Of a stretch of DNA of 64,000 nt, positions 17,240-26,737 are shown piece after piece (position 1 is the first letter of the stretch; every line of letters starts with the position of its first letter). The position numbers and the translations under genes were made by a program. The stretch comes from Hymenobacter daecheongensis DSM 21074 (GTDB lineage Bacteria > Bacteroidota > Bacteroidia > Cytophagales > Hymenobacteraceae). The DNA lies in contig NZ_FQYN01000004.1 in the NCBI RefSeq assembly GCF_900141805.1, positions 496,001-560,000 of the forward strand, in the 5' to 3' direction. The notes under the pieces were generated by a model. The model saw nothing but the letters and a program-made list of their open reading frames with translations. It searched no databases and was not told where the DNA came from.

Positions 17240-17676
17240 GGCCGTGCCGTGGCGACATACCTCGGCTGGCTGGTGCTGAAAAACCTCCAGCTGAAACGCT
17301 TTTTCAGTCGGAAACCGGAACTTGATACACCTTATTTCCGCGCTTGAGCTGGGCTATAAAGCCTACCTGATTTCGGCCCGCTTACCCTAGCTCGACAGGA
17401 GCGCGAAAAGCAAAATTCATATTTTCAAAGCCCGCCGTGTTTGCCACTAAGGCATTATCATTCACACTATTATCCACAAATAAATACTGCGCAAGGCAGG
17501 CATTTCACGTCCGATTCCCTGCGCATTAGCCTAGCGGAACAGGTCGGGTGAAAAAGTTCCTGGGCCGGCCGGGTATTGCTGCCGAACCCTCATTTCACAA
17601 CAACCTTATAGTACGGGGCAAGGTATATAGGCTCGATTCAATACGGATTGAGTCAAACTTTTAACCCCCGTTCCAT
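17240..17676. other. Intergenic stretch before OmpA-TSP3 gene
   Basis: About 437 bases without a supported gene. The sequence becomes AT-richer from 17400 on and should hold the promoter and leader of the major outer-membrane protein gene that follows. I saw no repeat or clear operator. Confidence 0.5.
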
Positions 17677-19257
17677 ATGAAACTACCTCTTACATCCGCT
17701 ACGAAGGCCCTCGGGCTCGGGCTGGCGTTGGTGGCTGCCCTGCCCCACACGGGGCAAGCACAAAGCTCCGAGCGAAAAACGGGCATCAGCCTCTATGGTA
17801 CTACCTGGCAGTACCACGGCGACCTGGGTTCCGAATGGTTCAAGAGCGACAAGATTGAGTTCGGTGCCGGCCTGCGCATAAACCGCTACGTGACGCCGGG
17901 CGTCGATTTGGGTCTGGACATGAGCTACGGCGAAATGGCCTTCTCGGGCAATCCACCCAAAAACACGGATTTCAACTTCAGCGGCTTCCGGGCCAATGTG
18001 GTGAACATCGGCATTCCCGTGAAGCTGAAGCTGAACAACGGCTGGGCCTTTAAAGAGGACGCCGTCATTGCTCCTTACCTGAGCCTGACCCCCGGCGTAT
18101 TCTTCGCCAGCACCGACCGCTTCAAAGTGGGTGGCGGTGCGCCCGACAACCGTGACCTGTACGCCTGGGATCTGAAAGGCGCGGCCGGTATCACGTTCCA
18201 GTTTTCGCCAGCCGTGGCTGTTTTCGTAGAAACCAGCCAGCACTATGCCACCACCGACCAAGTGGACGGCATCACGGAAAAAGGCAACATCAACGACCGC
18301 TACCTGCAACATTCGGCCGGTCTTACCTTCAACTTGGGTAAAACCATTGATACCGACGGCGACGGTGTAAGTGATAAAAAGGACAAATGCCCCGGCACCC
18401 CCACGGGCGTAGCCGTAGATGCCAATGGCTGCCCACTTGATGGCGACGCCGACGGTGTTCCGGATTATCAGGATAAGTGCCCCACCGAGAAAGGCCTGGC
18501 GGCGCTGGAAGGCTGCCCCGACCGCGACGGTGATGGTGTGCGCGACGGCGACGACGCCTGCCCCGATACCCCCGGCAAGGCGGAGCTGAAAGGCTGCCCA
18601 GATGCTGATAACGATGGCGTGACCGATGCCAACGACAAGTGCCCCGGCACCCCGGCTGGTGTTTCGGTAGATGCCAGCGGCTGCCCACTCGACCGTGACG
18701 GTGATGGTGTTCCAGATTACCAGGACCGCTGCCCAGATCGTGCCGGCCCAGCCTCGAACAAAGGCTGCCCCGAAATGAAAGTGGAGGAGAAGAAGAAGCT
18801 CCAGGAAGCCACCAAATACATCCAGTTCGAATTCGATAAAGCGACGCTGAAGCCGATTTCGTTCCCGACGCTGAATGGTCTGGTAGAGATTCTGAACGCC
18901 TATCCTGACTACTCGCTGGGTATTTCGGCCCACGCCGATAACAAAGGCGACGATGCGTACAACCTGCGTCTGTCGGATGCCCGCGCCGCCTCGGCCCGCA
19001 CCTACATGCTCAGCAAAGGTATCCCCGCCGACCGGATTGTGTCGCATGGCTACGGCGAAACCAAGCCGATTGCCGACAACGCCAAGGAGTCGGGTCGCGC
19101 CATCAACCGCCGCGTAGAGTTCGACGTGTACCTGCCCGGTGACCCGAACCCTGCCGAAACCAAGTATGGCCCAGCCCCGGAAATTCCTGCCGCCCCCGTG
19201 AAAGCAGCTCCGGTGAAGAAAGCCCCGGTGAAAAAGGCTCCGGTACGGAGAAAGTAA
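17677..19257 (+). CDS. OmpA family protein with thrombospondin type-3 repeats
   Basis: A 526-residue outer-membrane protein. A signal peptide ends at GQAQ (residue 28). A beta-barrel domain of about 190 residues follows, then five or more calcium-binding TSP3 repeats (DTDGDGVSDKKDKCPGTP, DRDGDGVPDYQDRCPD) at about 225-365. The OmpA/MotB peptidoglycan-binding domain is at about 380-490 (IQFEFDKATLKPISFPTL, with LRLSDARAASARTYM). A Lys/Pro/Ala tail, KAPVKKAPVRRK, ends the chain. It probably links the outer membrane to the cell wall. It is monocistronic, with a terminator after the stop. Confidence 0.95.
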   Translation: MKLPLTSATKALGLGLALVAALPHTGQAQSSERKTGISLYGTTWQYHGDLGSEWFKSDKIEFGAGLRINRYVTPGVDLGLDMSYGEMAFSGNPPKNTDFNFSGFRANVVNIGIPVKLKLNNGWAFKEDAVIAPYLSLTPGVFFASTDRFKVGGGAPDNRDLYAWDLKGAAGITFQFSPAVAVFVETSQHYATTDQVDGITEKGNINDRYLQHSAGLTFNLGKTIDTDGDGVSDKKDKCPGTPTGVAVDANGCPLDGDADGVPDYQDKCPTEKGLAALEGCPDRDGDGVRDGDDACPDTPGKAELKGCPDADNDGVTDANDKCPGTPAGVSVDASGCPLDRDGDGVPDYQDRCPDRAGPASNKGCPEMKVEEKKKLQEATKYIQFEFDKATLKPISFPTLNGLVEILNAYPDYSLGISAHADNKGDDAYNLRLSDARAASARTYMLSKGIPADRIVSHGYGETKPIADNAKESGRAINRRVEFDVYLPGDPNPAETKYGPAPEIPAAPVKAAPVKKAPVKKAPVRRK

Positions 19258-19285
19258 CCCATTGACCTTCGGGTCAGTACTTCAG

Positions 19286-19319
19286 AAAGCGGCCAGCTCC
19301 ATAGCTGGCCGCTTTTTTT
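19286..19319 (+). terminator. Rho-independent terminator after OmpA gene
   Basis: Stem AAAGCGGCCAGCT paired with AGCTGGCCGCTTT, 4-base loop, T7 tail. Confidence 0.92.
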
Positions 19320-19452
19320 GGCCCATGCCACGCTGCCCTAGTTGTACTATGTCGGAGCCCCGGCAACTAGGTTGCTCTTGCTTACAACCTACCGGATTTG
19401 TCCTGCGTTAAAATCCCAACTCCCTGTTTTTTTCATTCTAAACTCAGACGTT

Positions 19453-19749
19453 ATGAAAACGCTCAAAGGATATGTAGCCCTGTTTTCCACGGTTTTGCTG
19501 CTCAGCGCTACCCTAGCCCCCGAAACTGCTCAGGCCCAGACTACCCAGCCGGCTAAGAAAGGCTGGAGCGGCAAAGCCAAAGGCGCGGCCATCGGCACCG
19601 GCGTGGGGGCTGTGGGCGGAGCCGTAATAGGCGGCACGAAAGGCGCGGTAATCGGTGGCGTAACCGGAGCCGCCGCCGGGGCCGTGATTGGCCGCAAAAA
19701 GGACAAGAAAAAGACCCCCGTACGCTACGAGCAGTACTCGAAGCAATAG
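19453..19749 (+). CDS. Glycine-zipper exported protein
   Basis: A 98-residue protein. Signal peptide up to AQAQ (residue 29), then a glycine-zipper segment, GAAIGTGVGAVGGAVIGG and GAVIGGVTGAAAGAVIG, that can form membrane-associated helices, and a basic tail (RKKDKKKTPVRYEQYSKQ). Such YMGG/glycine-zipper proteins are common near outer-membrane proteins in Bacteroidota and have no assigned reaction. The ATG at 19453 is chosen because it begins a proper signal peptide (MKTLKGYVALFSTVLLL). Confidence 0.8.
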   Translation: MKTLKGYVALFSTVLLLSATLAPETAQAQTTQPAKKGWSGKAKGAAIGTGVGAVGGAVIGGTKGAVIGGVTGAAAGAVIGRKKDKKKTPVRYEQYSKQ

Positions 19750-19788
19750 CTTGGCCAGCGGCCTTGCGGCCATGTTTTGCATTTCCTG

Positions 19789-19825
19789 AAAGGGCTTCCG
19801 CCACGCTGGCCGGAAGCCCTTTTTT
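19789..19825 (+). terminator. Rho-independent terminator after glycine-zipper gene
   Basis: AAAGGGCTTCCG paired with CGGAAGCCCTTT, 10-base loop, T-run. Confidence 0.9.
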
Positions 19826-19878
19826 GCGGGTGCCACCCTTTCGAGCCACCACTTCCAAACCGTATAGCCACTAACTGC

Positions 19879-19886
19879 TACTTTGC
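19879..19886 (+). promoter_or_regulatory. -7 box before secreted esterase gene
   Basis: TACTTTGC, 32 bases before the ATG at 19919. Confidence 0.5.
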
Positions 19887-19918
19887 GGCGCTGTTGCCTC
19901 ACCTCTTACCAAACGCCC

Positions 19919-21091
19919 ATGACTACCTGGCTCCGAACCACCCTGGCTCTTTTTGCCCTGCTCACGCTTTGCGGGCCGCAGACCCAGGCCCAGACCACCG
20001 TGCAGGGCAGCATCCGGAGTGGCGGGCTGCGCCGCGACTACCGGCTGTATGTGCCGGCGGCCTACCGCCCCACTACCGCCGTGCCGCTGCTGTTCAACCT
20101 GCATGGCTACGGCTCCAATAACCTGGAGCAGGAAAACTACGGCGACTTTCGCGCCATTGCCGACACGGCCAACTTCCTCGTAGTGCACCCGAATGGCGTG
20201 GCAGATGGTAGTGGAACCCGGTCCTGGAACACGTTTGCGCCTCCCGGTCCGGGTATCGACGACGTCGCCTTTCTCTCGGCTCTCATCGACAGCCTGAAGC
20301 TGACGTACAACATCGATAATGACCGAATTTATAGCACCGGCATGAGCAATGGCGGCTTCATGAGCTACGAGCTGGCCGGGCGGCTGAGCGGGCGCATCGC
20401 GGCGGTGGCCTCGGTCACGGGCAGCATCGTGCAGAGCCGGCTGAATGCCTTCGCGCCCCAGCACCCTATGCCCATCCTCGAAATTCATGGCACCGCCGAT
20501 GGCACCGTTCCCTACAACGGCAACTTCCTGTTTCTGCCCATCCCAACGGTACTCAACTACTGGGTGCAGTTCAACGGCTGCCTGCCCACCCCGGTGGTCA
20601 CGCCGGTGCCCGATACCAACACCACCGACGGCAGCACGGCCGAGCGGTCGGTGTGGAGTGGTGGGCGCAATGGCAGCGTGGTAGAACACTACCGCATCAT
20701 CGGGGGCGGCCACACTTGGCCCGGCTCGGCCTTCACCACCGGCGTCACCAACCGCGACATCAGCGCCAGCCGCGAAGTGTGGCGCTTTGTGCGGCGCTTC
20801 CGCCTTAGCCGCCTCAGCACGCCGCTGGCTACGGCCAGTGCCACGCCGACCATCACGCCGGCCAGCTACCCGAACCCCTTCACTACTCGCCTGATGCTGC
20901 CAGCTGGCACCAACCTGCGGCCCGGCCATCTGAGCGTGACCGATGCCCGCGGCCGCCGGATGCCGGTGGTGGTGCAGGCGGCCGGCGGCGGCAGTTTCTA
21001 CATCCCCACCGGGGCGTGGGCAGCGGGTATCTATCTACTGCGCACGGAAATGAACGGCAAGGTGTATGCGCAGAAAGTAGCAAAGCAGTAG
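19919..21091 (+). CDS. Type IX-secreted PHB depolymerase/feruloyl esterase-type hydrolase
   Basis: A 390-residue protein. Signal peptide to QAQ (residue 24), then an alpha/beta-hydrolase of the LpqC/polyhydroxybutyrate depolymerase family: oxyanion HGYGSNN, nucleophile Ser in GMSNGG, Asp in HGTADGTVPY, His in GGGHTWPG. The last 80 residues (ASYPNPFTTRLMLPAG, then WAAGIYLLRTEMNG, ending KVAKQ) form a type IX secretion sorting domain. It likely cleaves polyesters or feruloyl esters of plant sugars outside the cell. The frame is open 12 codons further upstream, but the signal peptide begins at 19919. Confidence 0.9.
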   Translation: MTTWLRTTLALFALLTLCGPQTQAQTTVQGSIRSGGLRRDYRLYVPAAYRPTTAVPLLFNLHGYGSNNLEQENYGDFRAIADTANFLVVHPNGVADGSGTRSWNTFAPPGPGIDDVAFLSALIDSLKLTYNIDNDRIYSTGMSNGGFMSYELAGRLSGRIAAVASVTGSIVQSRLNAFAPQHPMPILEIHGTADGTVPYNGNFLFLPIPTVLNYWVQFNGCLPTPVVTPVPDTNTTDGSTAERSVWSGGRNGSVVEHYRIIGGGHTWPGSAFTTGVTNRDISASREVWRFVRRFRLSRLSTPLATASATPTITPASYPNPFTTRLMLPAGTNLRPGHLSVTDARGRRMPVVVQAAGGGSFYIPTGAWAAGIYLLRTEMNGKVYAQKVAKQ

Positions 21092-21149
21092 ATGCCGCAA
21101 TAGGCCGGCCCTGCGTAGTGTGTCAGTTCCTCTCTCCTGCTTTTGCTCC

Positions 21150-22097
21150 ATGAAGACGATAGTCACGCTCACGCTGAACCCGGCCGTTGATAAAAGCACC
21201 ACCGCCGACCAGATCATTCCCGATCAGAAGCTGCGGTGCGCGGCTCCCAAGTTCGAGCCCGGCGGCGGGGGCATCAACGTATCCAGGGCGCTGAAGCGGA
21301 TGGGGGCCGATTCGCTGGCTATTTTTCCGGCCGGCGGACCTGCCGGAACTTTGCTGCGTGAGCTGCTCACGCAGGAGCACATTGCGCAGCGCGCGGTAGA
21401 AACCGCGGGCCACACCCGTGAGAACTTCATCGTGGTCGATGCCTCCAACGGCCAGCAATACCGCTTCGGGATGCCCGGCACGCCACTCTCGGACCAGGAG
21501 CAGCAGCAGGTGCTAAGTACGCTACAAAGCCTGCCCACCGCCCCCGATTTCCTCGTCATCAGCGGCAGCCTGCCGCCCGGCGTCGAGCCTGATTTTCTGG
21601 TGCAGGTGGTGCGGGCCGCCAAAGCCGCCGGCACGAAGGTCATCATCGATACCTCGGGGCCGGCTCTGCAGCAGGTGCTGGCCGAAGGCGTGTATCTGGC
21701 CAAGCCCAACGTGGGTGAGCTAAGCAAGCTGACCGGCGCCGAGGAGCTGGACACGGCGGGCGCCACCCAGGCAGCCCGGCAACTGGTGCAGCAGGGCCAG
21801 GCCGAAATCGTGGTGGTGTCATTGGGGCCGCGGGGCGCGTGCGTGGTCACCAAAGAGCTGACGGACTACGTGCCGGCCCCGGCCGTGAAAAAGCGTAGTA
21901 CCGTAGGAGCCGGCGACAGTATGGTGGCGGGCATGGTCTACGGCCTGTCTACGGGCTTCGCCATCCGCGAAATGGCCCGGCTGGGCGTGGCCTGCGGCAC
22001 AGCGGCCACCATGAATCCCGGTACGGAGCTGTTCAAGAAAGCCGACGTGGACCGACTGTATCAGTGGCTGCGGCAGACAATGGCGGGGGCGGTTTGA
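21150..22097 (+). CDS. pfkB: 6-phosphofructokinase II / 1-phosphofructokinase family kinase
   Basis: A 315-residue PfkB-type sugar-phosphate kinase that uses ATP to phosphorylate a phosphohexose. It follows E. coli PfkB closely: LTLNPAVDKSTTADQI, KLRCAAPKFEPGGGGINVSR (substrate-binding), the QYRFGMPGTPL lid, VISGSLPPG, and the catalytic GAGDS anion hole and base in RSTVGAGDSMVAGM, then GTAATMNPGT. The similarity favours fructose-6-phosphate over fructose-1-phosphate or tagatose-6-phosphate, though these cannot be excluded. The start at 21150 (MKTIVTLTLNPAVD) is the family start. No neighbour belongs to the same pathway. Confidence 0.85.
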   Translation: MKTIVTLTLNPAVDKSTTADQIIPDQKLRCAAPKFEPGGGGINVSRALKRMGADSLAIFPAGGPAGTLLRELLTQEHIAQRAVETAGHTRENFIVVDASNGQQYRFGMPGTPLSDQEQQQVLSTLQSLPTAPDFLVISGSLPPGVEPDFLVQVVRAAKAAGTKVIIDTSGPALQQVLAEGVYLAKPNVGELSKLTGAEELDTAGATQAARQLVQQGQAEIVVVSLGPRGACVVTKELTDYVPAPAVKKRSTVGAGDSMVAGMVYGLSTGFAIREMARLGVACGTAATMNPGTELFKKADVDRLYQWLRQTMAGAV

Positions 22098-22407
22098 GTG
22101 CGGACTTGCCGGCTTGCAGCAGCGCTTTTCATCCGTATTCCGCGTAACTCACGGAGCGAAGCAGTGTTCAGTTGGAGAACTGTATTAATTCGCCGCCGAG
22201 GCTGGAAATAGTCTTGGTGCGAGTTTAGCGCACTATACTTGATGAAAACTCCTGCTTACCAACATATGCGCCGCTTGCAGCCAAACTTGTTCTTCCGTAG
22301 CTTGTCACTTCGCCTCAGTGGAGGTACGCCTCATCGCTGGTCACGAACTACAAGCTCGCGTTGGTTGAAGCAAACAGAGTACGTTTAGCGTTTTAGTTAA
22401 AGACTAT
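22098..22407. other. Intergenic stretch, composition change
   Basis: About 310 bases with no supported gene. The base composition falls from GC-rich to clearly AT-richer toward the next gene. A TAGCTTGT box at about 22306 is a possible -7 element. No repeat family of this window was found in it. Confidence 0.4.
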
Positions 22408-22989
22408 ATGTTCCTCCCTCGACTGCTATTGTTCATATTACTATGGACAACCCCATTCCTTAGCACTGCTCAGTGGGCAATTACCCAATGGGTCAATACG
22501 CGCATTGATGACCAGTTACTAGTGCAGTTACCTTACAAAACATCGCCTGAATTAGACAAGAAGGATCCTGGAACAAAAATATTTACAACCGAAACAGAAA
22601 ACATTGTATTAGTAGTTGGCAGCGTCGATCTACGTTACTCGCCTAAATACTCATCCACTAATACCGTTACTGTAGAATCTCTTAATAAATCATTTAACCG
22701 CATTCTACGTTCTCAAACAAAAGCGTTAAAGGGCTTTGACATGAAATTAATAGCCCAGAGCAATACTCTTTTTGCTAATGCCCCTGCTCGGGCGGTGCGC
22801 TTCAGTTTCGTTGACGAAGTACGAAATCAGCCTGCTTACTTAGATTTCATTTATCTCTGGCGCGGAGACAATATTTACTTGCTGGCATGTGCATACCGTC
22901 TTCCTGAAACAGTTGATACAGTCCAAGATCGGAATCGATTCTTGAAATCTGTGACATTCGACGAAGCCATACCAGCAAAAGAGTTGTAA
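22408..22989 (+). CDS. Exported hypothetical protein, AT-rich
   Basis: A 193-residue protein with a clear signal peptide (residues 1-21, cut near STAQ) and a mixed alpha/beta body. I do not recognise the family. Its codons often end in A or T (TTA, ATA, AAT), unlike the GC-ending codons of all neighbours, and the flanks are also AT-richer. This suggests recent acquisition. No mobility gene is present. It ends 163 bases before clpB, and no terminator separates them. Confidence 0.7.
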   Translation: MFLPRLLLFILLWTTPFLSTAQWAITQWVNTRIDDQLLVQLPYKTSPELDKKDPGTKIFTTETENIVLVVGSVDLRYSPKYSSTNTVTVESLNKSFNRILRSQTKALKGFDMKLIAQSNTLFANAPARAVRFSFVDEVRNQPAYLDFIYLWRGDNIYLLACAYRLPETVDTVQDRNRFLKSVTFDEAIPAKEL

Positions 22990-23152
22990 AAATGCACTTC
23001 ATAACACCAGCTATTTATTGACATAATAGCATAAAAAGCTGATTAAATCCCGCATATACCGCCAAAACGTCAGCAAATCCCCTCTCGCACCCCGTTTGCT
23101 GTGCCTTGCGTAGACCCTCCTAACCCGAAGGCTCACTCAAGACTTAGCAGCT

Positions 23153-25765
23153 ATGAACTTTAATAATTTCACCATCAAGGCGCAGGAGGCCGTGCAAAAG
23201 GCCACTGAAATTGCCGGCGCCAACCAGCAGCAGGCCATCGAAACGGGCCACCTGCTCAAGGGCCTCTTCCAGAGCGACGAGAACGTGCTGTCGTTTCTGG
23301 CCAACAAGCTCGGCGTCAACCTCAACATCCTTACGCCCCGCCTCGATTCTATTGTCGCGGCTTACCCCAAGGTGAGCGGGGGCTCCCCATATCTTTCCAA
23401 CGACGCCAACGCGGCCCTGCAGCGGGCTAACAACTTCCTCAAGGAGTTTGAGGACGAGTATGTGTCGGTAGAGCACCTGCTGCTCGGGCTGCTCGGCGGC
23501 AAGGACGCCGTGGGCACGCTGCTCAAGGACACCGGCTTCAACGAGAAGGACCTGAAAGCTGCCATCAAGGAGCTGCGCGGGGGCCGCAAAGTCACGAGCC
23601 AGACTGCTGAGGACCAGTACCAGAGCCTCAACCGCTACGCCCGCAACCTCAACGAGCAGGTGCGCACCGGCAAGATGGACCCGGTTATCGGCCGCGACGA
23701 GGAAATCCGTCGCGTCCTGCAGATTCTCTCCCGGCGCACTAAGAACAACCCCGTCCTGCTCGGCGAGCCCGGCGTGGGCAAAACTGCCATTGTGGAGGGC
23801 CTGGCCCAGCGCATCGTGACCGGCGACGTGCCCGAAAACCTCAAGGACAAGATCATTATGTCGCTCGACATGGGCCTGCTCATTGCCGGGGCCAAGTACA
23901 AGGGCGAGTTTGAGGAGCGCCTCAAGTCCGTTATCAAGGAAGTCACCGACTCCGAAGGTCAGATCATTCTGTTCATCGACGAGATGCACACGCTCATTGG
24001 GGCCGGCGGCGGCGGCGAGGGCGCCATGGACGCGGCCAACCTGCTTAAGCCCGCCCTGGCCCGGGGTGAGCTGCACGCCATCGGCGCCACCACGCTCAAG
24101 GAGTACCAGAAGTACATCGAGAAGGACAAGGCCCTGGAGCGCCGCTTTCAGGCCGTGATGGTGGATGAGCCCAGCATCGAGGACGCCATCAGCATCATGC
24201 GCGGCATCAAGGAGAAGTACGAGCTGCACCACGGCGTGCGTATCACCGACGACGCCGTAATTGCCGCCGTGGAGCTGAGCAGCCGCTACATCACCGACCG
24301 GTTTTTGCCTGACAAGGCTATCGACCTAATGGACGAGGCGGCGGCCAAGCTGCGCATCGAGTTGAACTCCATGCCCGTGGAGCTGGACGAAATCCAGCGC
24401 CGCATCATGCAGCTGGAGATTGAGCGCGAGGCCATCCGCCGGGAGGAAAACCACGAGCGCGAAAATGTGCTGACCAAAGACCTGAGTGAGCTGACCGCTA
24501 AGCGCGACACGCTCAAGGCCCAGTGGGAAAACGAGAAATCGGTGCTCACCGGCATTCAGGAGCAGAAGGAGGCCATCGAGAAGTTCAAGCTCGAAGCCGA
24601 GCAGGCCGAGCGCCAGGGCGACTATGGCCGCGTAGCCGAATTGCGCTACGGCAAGATTCAGGAAGCCGAGGCGAAGCTGAAGCAGCTTCAGGACGAGGCC
24701 AACGCCAACGAGGCGGGCGGCACCATGCTCCAAGAAGTGGTGACGGCCGAAAGCATTGCCGAAGTGGTGGCCAAGTGGACCGGCATTCCGGTGAGCAAGA
24801 TGTTGCAGTCGGACCGCGAGAAGCTGCTGAATTTGGAGCAAGAGCTGGGTAAGCGCGTGGCCGGGCAGAGTGAAGCCATTGCGGCCATTTCGGATGCCGT
24901 GCGCCGTTCCCGAGCCGGGCTGCAGGACCCCAAGCGGCCGATAGGCTCGTTTATCTTCCTGGGCACCACCGGCGTGGGCAAAACCGAGCTGGCCAAGGCC
25001 CTGGCCGAGTACCTGTTCAACGACGAGAACAGCATGGTCCGCATCGACATGAGCGAGTACCAGGAGCGCCACGCCGTGTCGCGCTTGATTGGGGCGCCTC
25101 CCGGCTACGTGGGCTACGACGAGGGCGGGCAGCTGACCGAGGCCGTGCGCCGCAAGCCTTACTCGGTGATTCTGCTCGATGAAATCGAGAAGGCCCACCC
25201 CGACGTGTTCAACATCCTGCTCCAGGTGCTCGACGACGGCCGCCTCACCGACAACAAGGGTCGGGTGGCCAACTTCAAGAACACCATCATCATCATGACC
25301 TCCAACACCGGGGCCGACATCATTCAAAAGAACTTCAAGGAGCTGAATGAATACAACCACGACGAAGTGGTGGACCGCACCCGCGAGGAAGTCATCGAGC
25401 GGCTCAAGCAGCACATGCGCCCCGAGTTCCTGAACCGCATCGACGAAATCGTGATGTTCCAGCCCCTCAAGCGCAAGGAAATCCGCAAGATCGTGGACAT
25501 CCAGTTCCGCCAGATTCAGCAGCGGCTGGAAGAAGCCGGCATCCGCCTGGAAGCCACCGACGAGGTGCTCGACTTCCTCGGCGAGCAGGGCTTCGACCCG
25601 CAGTTCGGCGCCCGGCCCCTGAAGCGCGTCATTCAGCGCCTGGTGCTCAACGAGCTGAGCAAGGACATTCTGTCGGGCCGCGTGAGTAAGGATGCGGTGG
25701 TGGAAGCTGTACTGGAAAACGGCGGTATTCGGTTTAATAACGTGGAGATTCCGGCCGTGGGGTGA
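23153..25765 (+). CDS. clpB: ClpB protein disaggregase
   Basis: An 870-residue hexameric AAA+ chaperone, full length for the family. It pulls polypeptides out of aggregates together with DnaK. Order: Clp N-domain repeats (1-145), first AAA+ domain with Walker A GEPGVGKT (about 204-211) and Walker [10 protein letters not shown], the long coiled-coil middle domain (about 405-525, beginning with [20 protein letters not shown]), then the second AAA+ domain with GTTGVGKT (about 605-612) and [14 protein letters not shown]. The C-terminal small domain ([19 protein letters not shown]) is partly copied at 26576-26640. No CIRCE or sigma-32-type element is obvious upstream. Confidence 0.97.
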   Translation: MNFNNFTIKAQEAVQKATEIAGANQQQAIETGHLLKGLFQSDENVLSFLANKLGVNLNILTPRLDSIVAAYPKVSGGSPYLSNDANAALQRANNFLKEFEDEYVSVEHLLLGLLGGKDAVGTLLKDTGFNEKDLKAAIKELRGGRKVTSQTAEDQYQSLNRYARNLNEQVRTGKMDPVIGRDEEIRRVLQILSRRTKNNPVLLGEPGVGKTAIVEGLAQRIVTGDVPENLKDKIIMSLDMGLLIAGAKYKGEFEERLKSVIKEVTDSEGQIILFIDEMHTLIGAGGGGEGAMDAANLLKPALARGELHAIGATTLKEYQKYIEKDKALERRFQAVMVDEPSIEDAISIMRGIKEKYELHHGVRITDDAVIAAVELSSRYITDRFLPDKAIDLMDEAAAKLRIELNSMPVELDEIQRRIMQLEIEREAIRREENHERENVLTKDLSELTAKRDTLKAQWENEKSVLTGIQEQKEAIEKFKLEAEQAERQGDYGRVAELRYGKIQEAEAKLKQLQDEANANEAGGTMLQEVVTAESIAEVVAKWTGIPVSKMLQSDREKLLNLEQELGKRVAGQSEAIAAISDAVRRSRAGLQDPKRPIGSFIFLGTTGVGKTELAKALAEYLFNDENSMVRIDMSEYQERHAVSRLIGAPPGYVGYDEGGQLTEAVRRKPYSVILLDEIEKAHPDVFNILLQVLDDGRLTDNKGRVANFKNTIIIMTSNTGADIIQKNFKELNEYNHDEVVDRTREEVIERLKQHMRPEFLNRIDEIVMFQPLKRKEIRKIVDIQFRQIQQRLEEAGIRLEATDEVLDFLGEQGFDPQFGARPLKRVIQRLVLNELSKDILSGRVSKDAVVEAVLENGGIRFNNVEIPAVG

Positions 25766-25800
25766 CCTCACCCCCGGCCCCTCTCCTTGGGGAGAGGGGA
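25766..25800. repeat. G-rich hairpin repeat, decayed right arm
   Basis: The left arm matches the 6775-6821 family; the right arm ends early (GGAGAGGGGACCC). It directly follows the clpB stop. Confidence 0.8.
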
Positions 25801-25816
25801 CCCTAATGATAATAGG

Positions 25817-25852
25817 AAAGCCCCGCTGGCGTTGTGCCGACGGGGCTTTTTT
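25817..25852 (+). terminator. Rho-independent terminator after clpB
   Basis: AAAGCCCCG paired with CGGGGCTTT around a 15-base loop, then T-run. Confidence 0.8.
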
Positions 25853-25866
25853 GTTATCAGCGAAAG

Positions 25867-26281
25867 CTAGAAGGAAGCTAAAAACTCCTGAAAACTGACG
25901 AGCGGCACTCTGGGAAACGGCAATTCGTGCAAGAGTTGAAAGTGACGGTCATTAGAAACCAAAAAATCGGCACCCGCCGCGACGGCTACGCCCACAAACT
26001 TATTGTCGTCGGGGTCTTCGGTCACCAGCTGCCACTTGTAGTAGGCTTCCTGTCGGTACGTGTTGGGCGCAAAAGCCAGGACATTGAGCACGGCCGCGGC
26101 GGTGAGCGGCGGTGAGCGGCGAATAGCGGCGCGTCATGATTTCGTCGTACTCCGTTAAAATCTCATTGCTGACTACCCACTCGAATGCCTCGGCAGCGAA
26201 TAAGTCATAGAGCGCCCGAAAGGGACTGTTGGGGCCAACTGAAGCCACCAGACAATGGGTGTCGATGACAGCCCGCCGCAT
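25867..26281 (-). pseudogene. PIN-domain toxin (COG1569/VapC-like), broken by 10-bp duplication
   Basis: The N-terminal part (from the start at 26281: AVIDTHCLVASVG, then NEILTEYDEIMTRRYSPLTA) and the C-terminal part (APNTYRQEAYYKW, TEDPDDNKFVGVAVAAGADF, LVSNDRHFQLL) lie in different frames. The break coincides with a tandem duplication GGTGAGCGGC-GGTGAGCGGC at 26101-26120. Removing one 10-base copy restores one continuous 134-residue PIN protein, reading SPLTAAAVLNVLAFAPN across the join, with the acidic residues of the RNase active site (Asp6, Glu of NEILTEYDE, Asp of DPDDNKF and SND) intact. Its start overlaps the antitoxin stop by one base. It may be dead or phase-variable. Confidence 0.88.
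26101..26120. repeat. 10-bp tandem duplication in PIN toxin
   Basis: GGTGAGCGGC occurs twice in direct succession, itself preceded and followed by further GCGGC words that favour slippage. Confidence 0.95.
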
Positions 26282-26502
26282 CAGGACGGCTCGTTCAGCA
26301 TCTGCTCGTAATCTTCGGCAGTGTAGCCCCGCTCATCGTCGATGCGCCCCGCTTCCTGGCGCATAATTTCTAAATAGGACTTGACCATAAGTCGTTTCAG
26401 CTGCAAAGTTTCTTCCTCACTCATGCCACGCTCAAACAGGTGAAGCAGGCTGACTTGGATGGGATTGAGTTTGGTGGGCTGGCACGAAGAAGCAGATGAC
26501 AT
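26281..26502 (-). CDS. Antitoxin partner of the PIN toxin
   Basis: A 73-residue acidic, helical protein. It has the shape of the small partners encoded before COG1569 PIN toxins: a central helix, HLFERGMSEEETLQLKRLMVKSYLEIM, and an acidic tail (RIDDERGYTAEDYEQMLNEP). A DNA-binding motif is not obvious. The stop TGA overlaps the ATG of the PIN gene (TGATG), so translation is coupled. The pair sits between clpB and a fragment of clpB. Confidence 0.65.
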   Translation of the reverse strand: MSSASSCQPTKLNPIQVSLLHLFERGMSEEETLQLKRLMVKSYLEIMRQEAGRIDDERGYTAEDYEQMLNEPS

Positions 26503-26575
26503 GGCAGTACGCTGGTTAAGGGTACAGCAAGATAACGCCGTTTACCCAAAAGAGTGCTCATACCGTAGCATAGGT

Positions 26576-26640
26576 ATCCAGCTTCAGCAGCGCCTGCACG
26601 AGACCGGCATCCGCCTGGAAGCCACCGGCGAAGTGCCATA
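26576..26640 (+). pseudogene. Diverged fragment of clpB 3' region
   Basis: The frame reads IQLQQRLHETGIRLEATGEVP and then a stop. It matches Clp[24 protein letters not shown], encoded near 25499-25569, with an in-frame loss of three codons and several substitutions, including a 24-base exact block within it. It has the same orientation as clpB. It looks like a relic of an older duplication or of a paralogue that was lost. Confidence 0.8.
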
Positions 26641-26737
26641 ATGTTACACCACCCCCATCCTCTCGCTTTCAATCTATTCCGGCGGCGGCGCGTATTTCTT
26701 GATTCGCGCACTACGATCATCTAAAATCTCTCCGACC

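Noticed and set aside
26546..26560. CIRCE-like half site (GAGTGCTC) near the clpB relic
   Set aside because: The other half (TTAGCACTC) is missing at the proper distance, and it lies downstream of clpB rather than before a chaperone gene.
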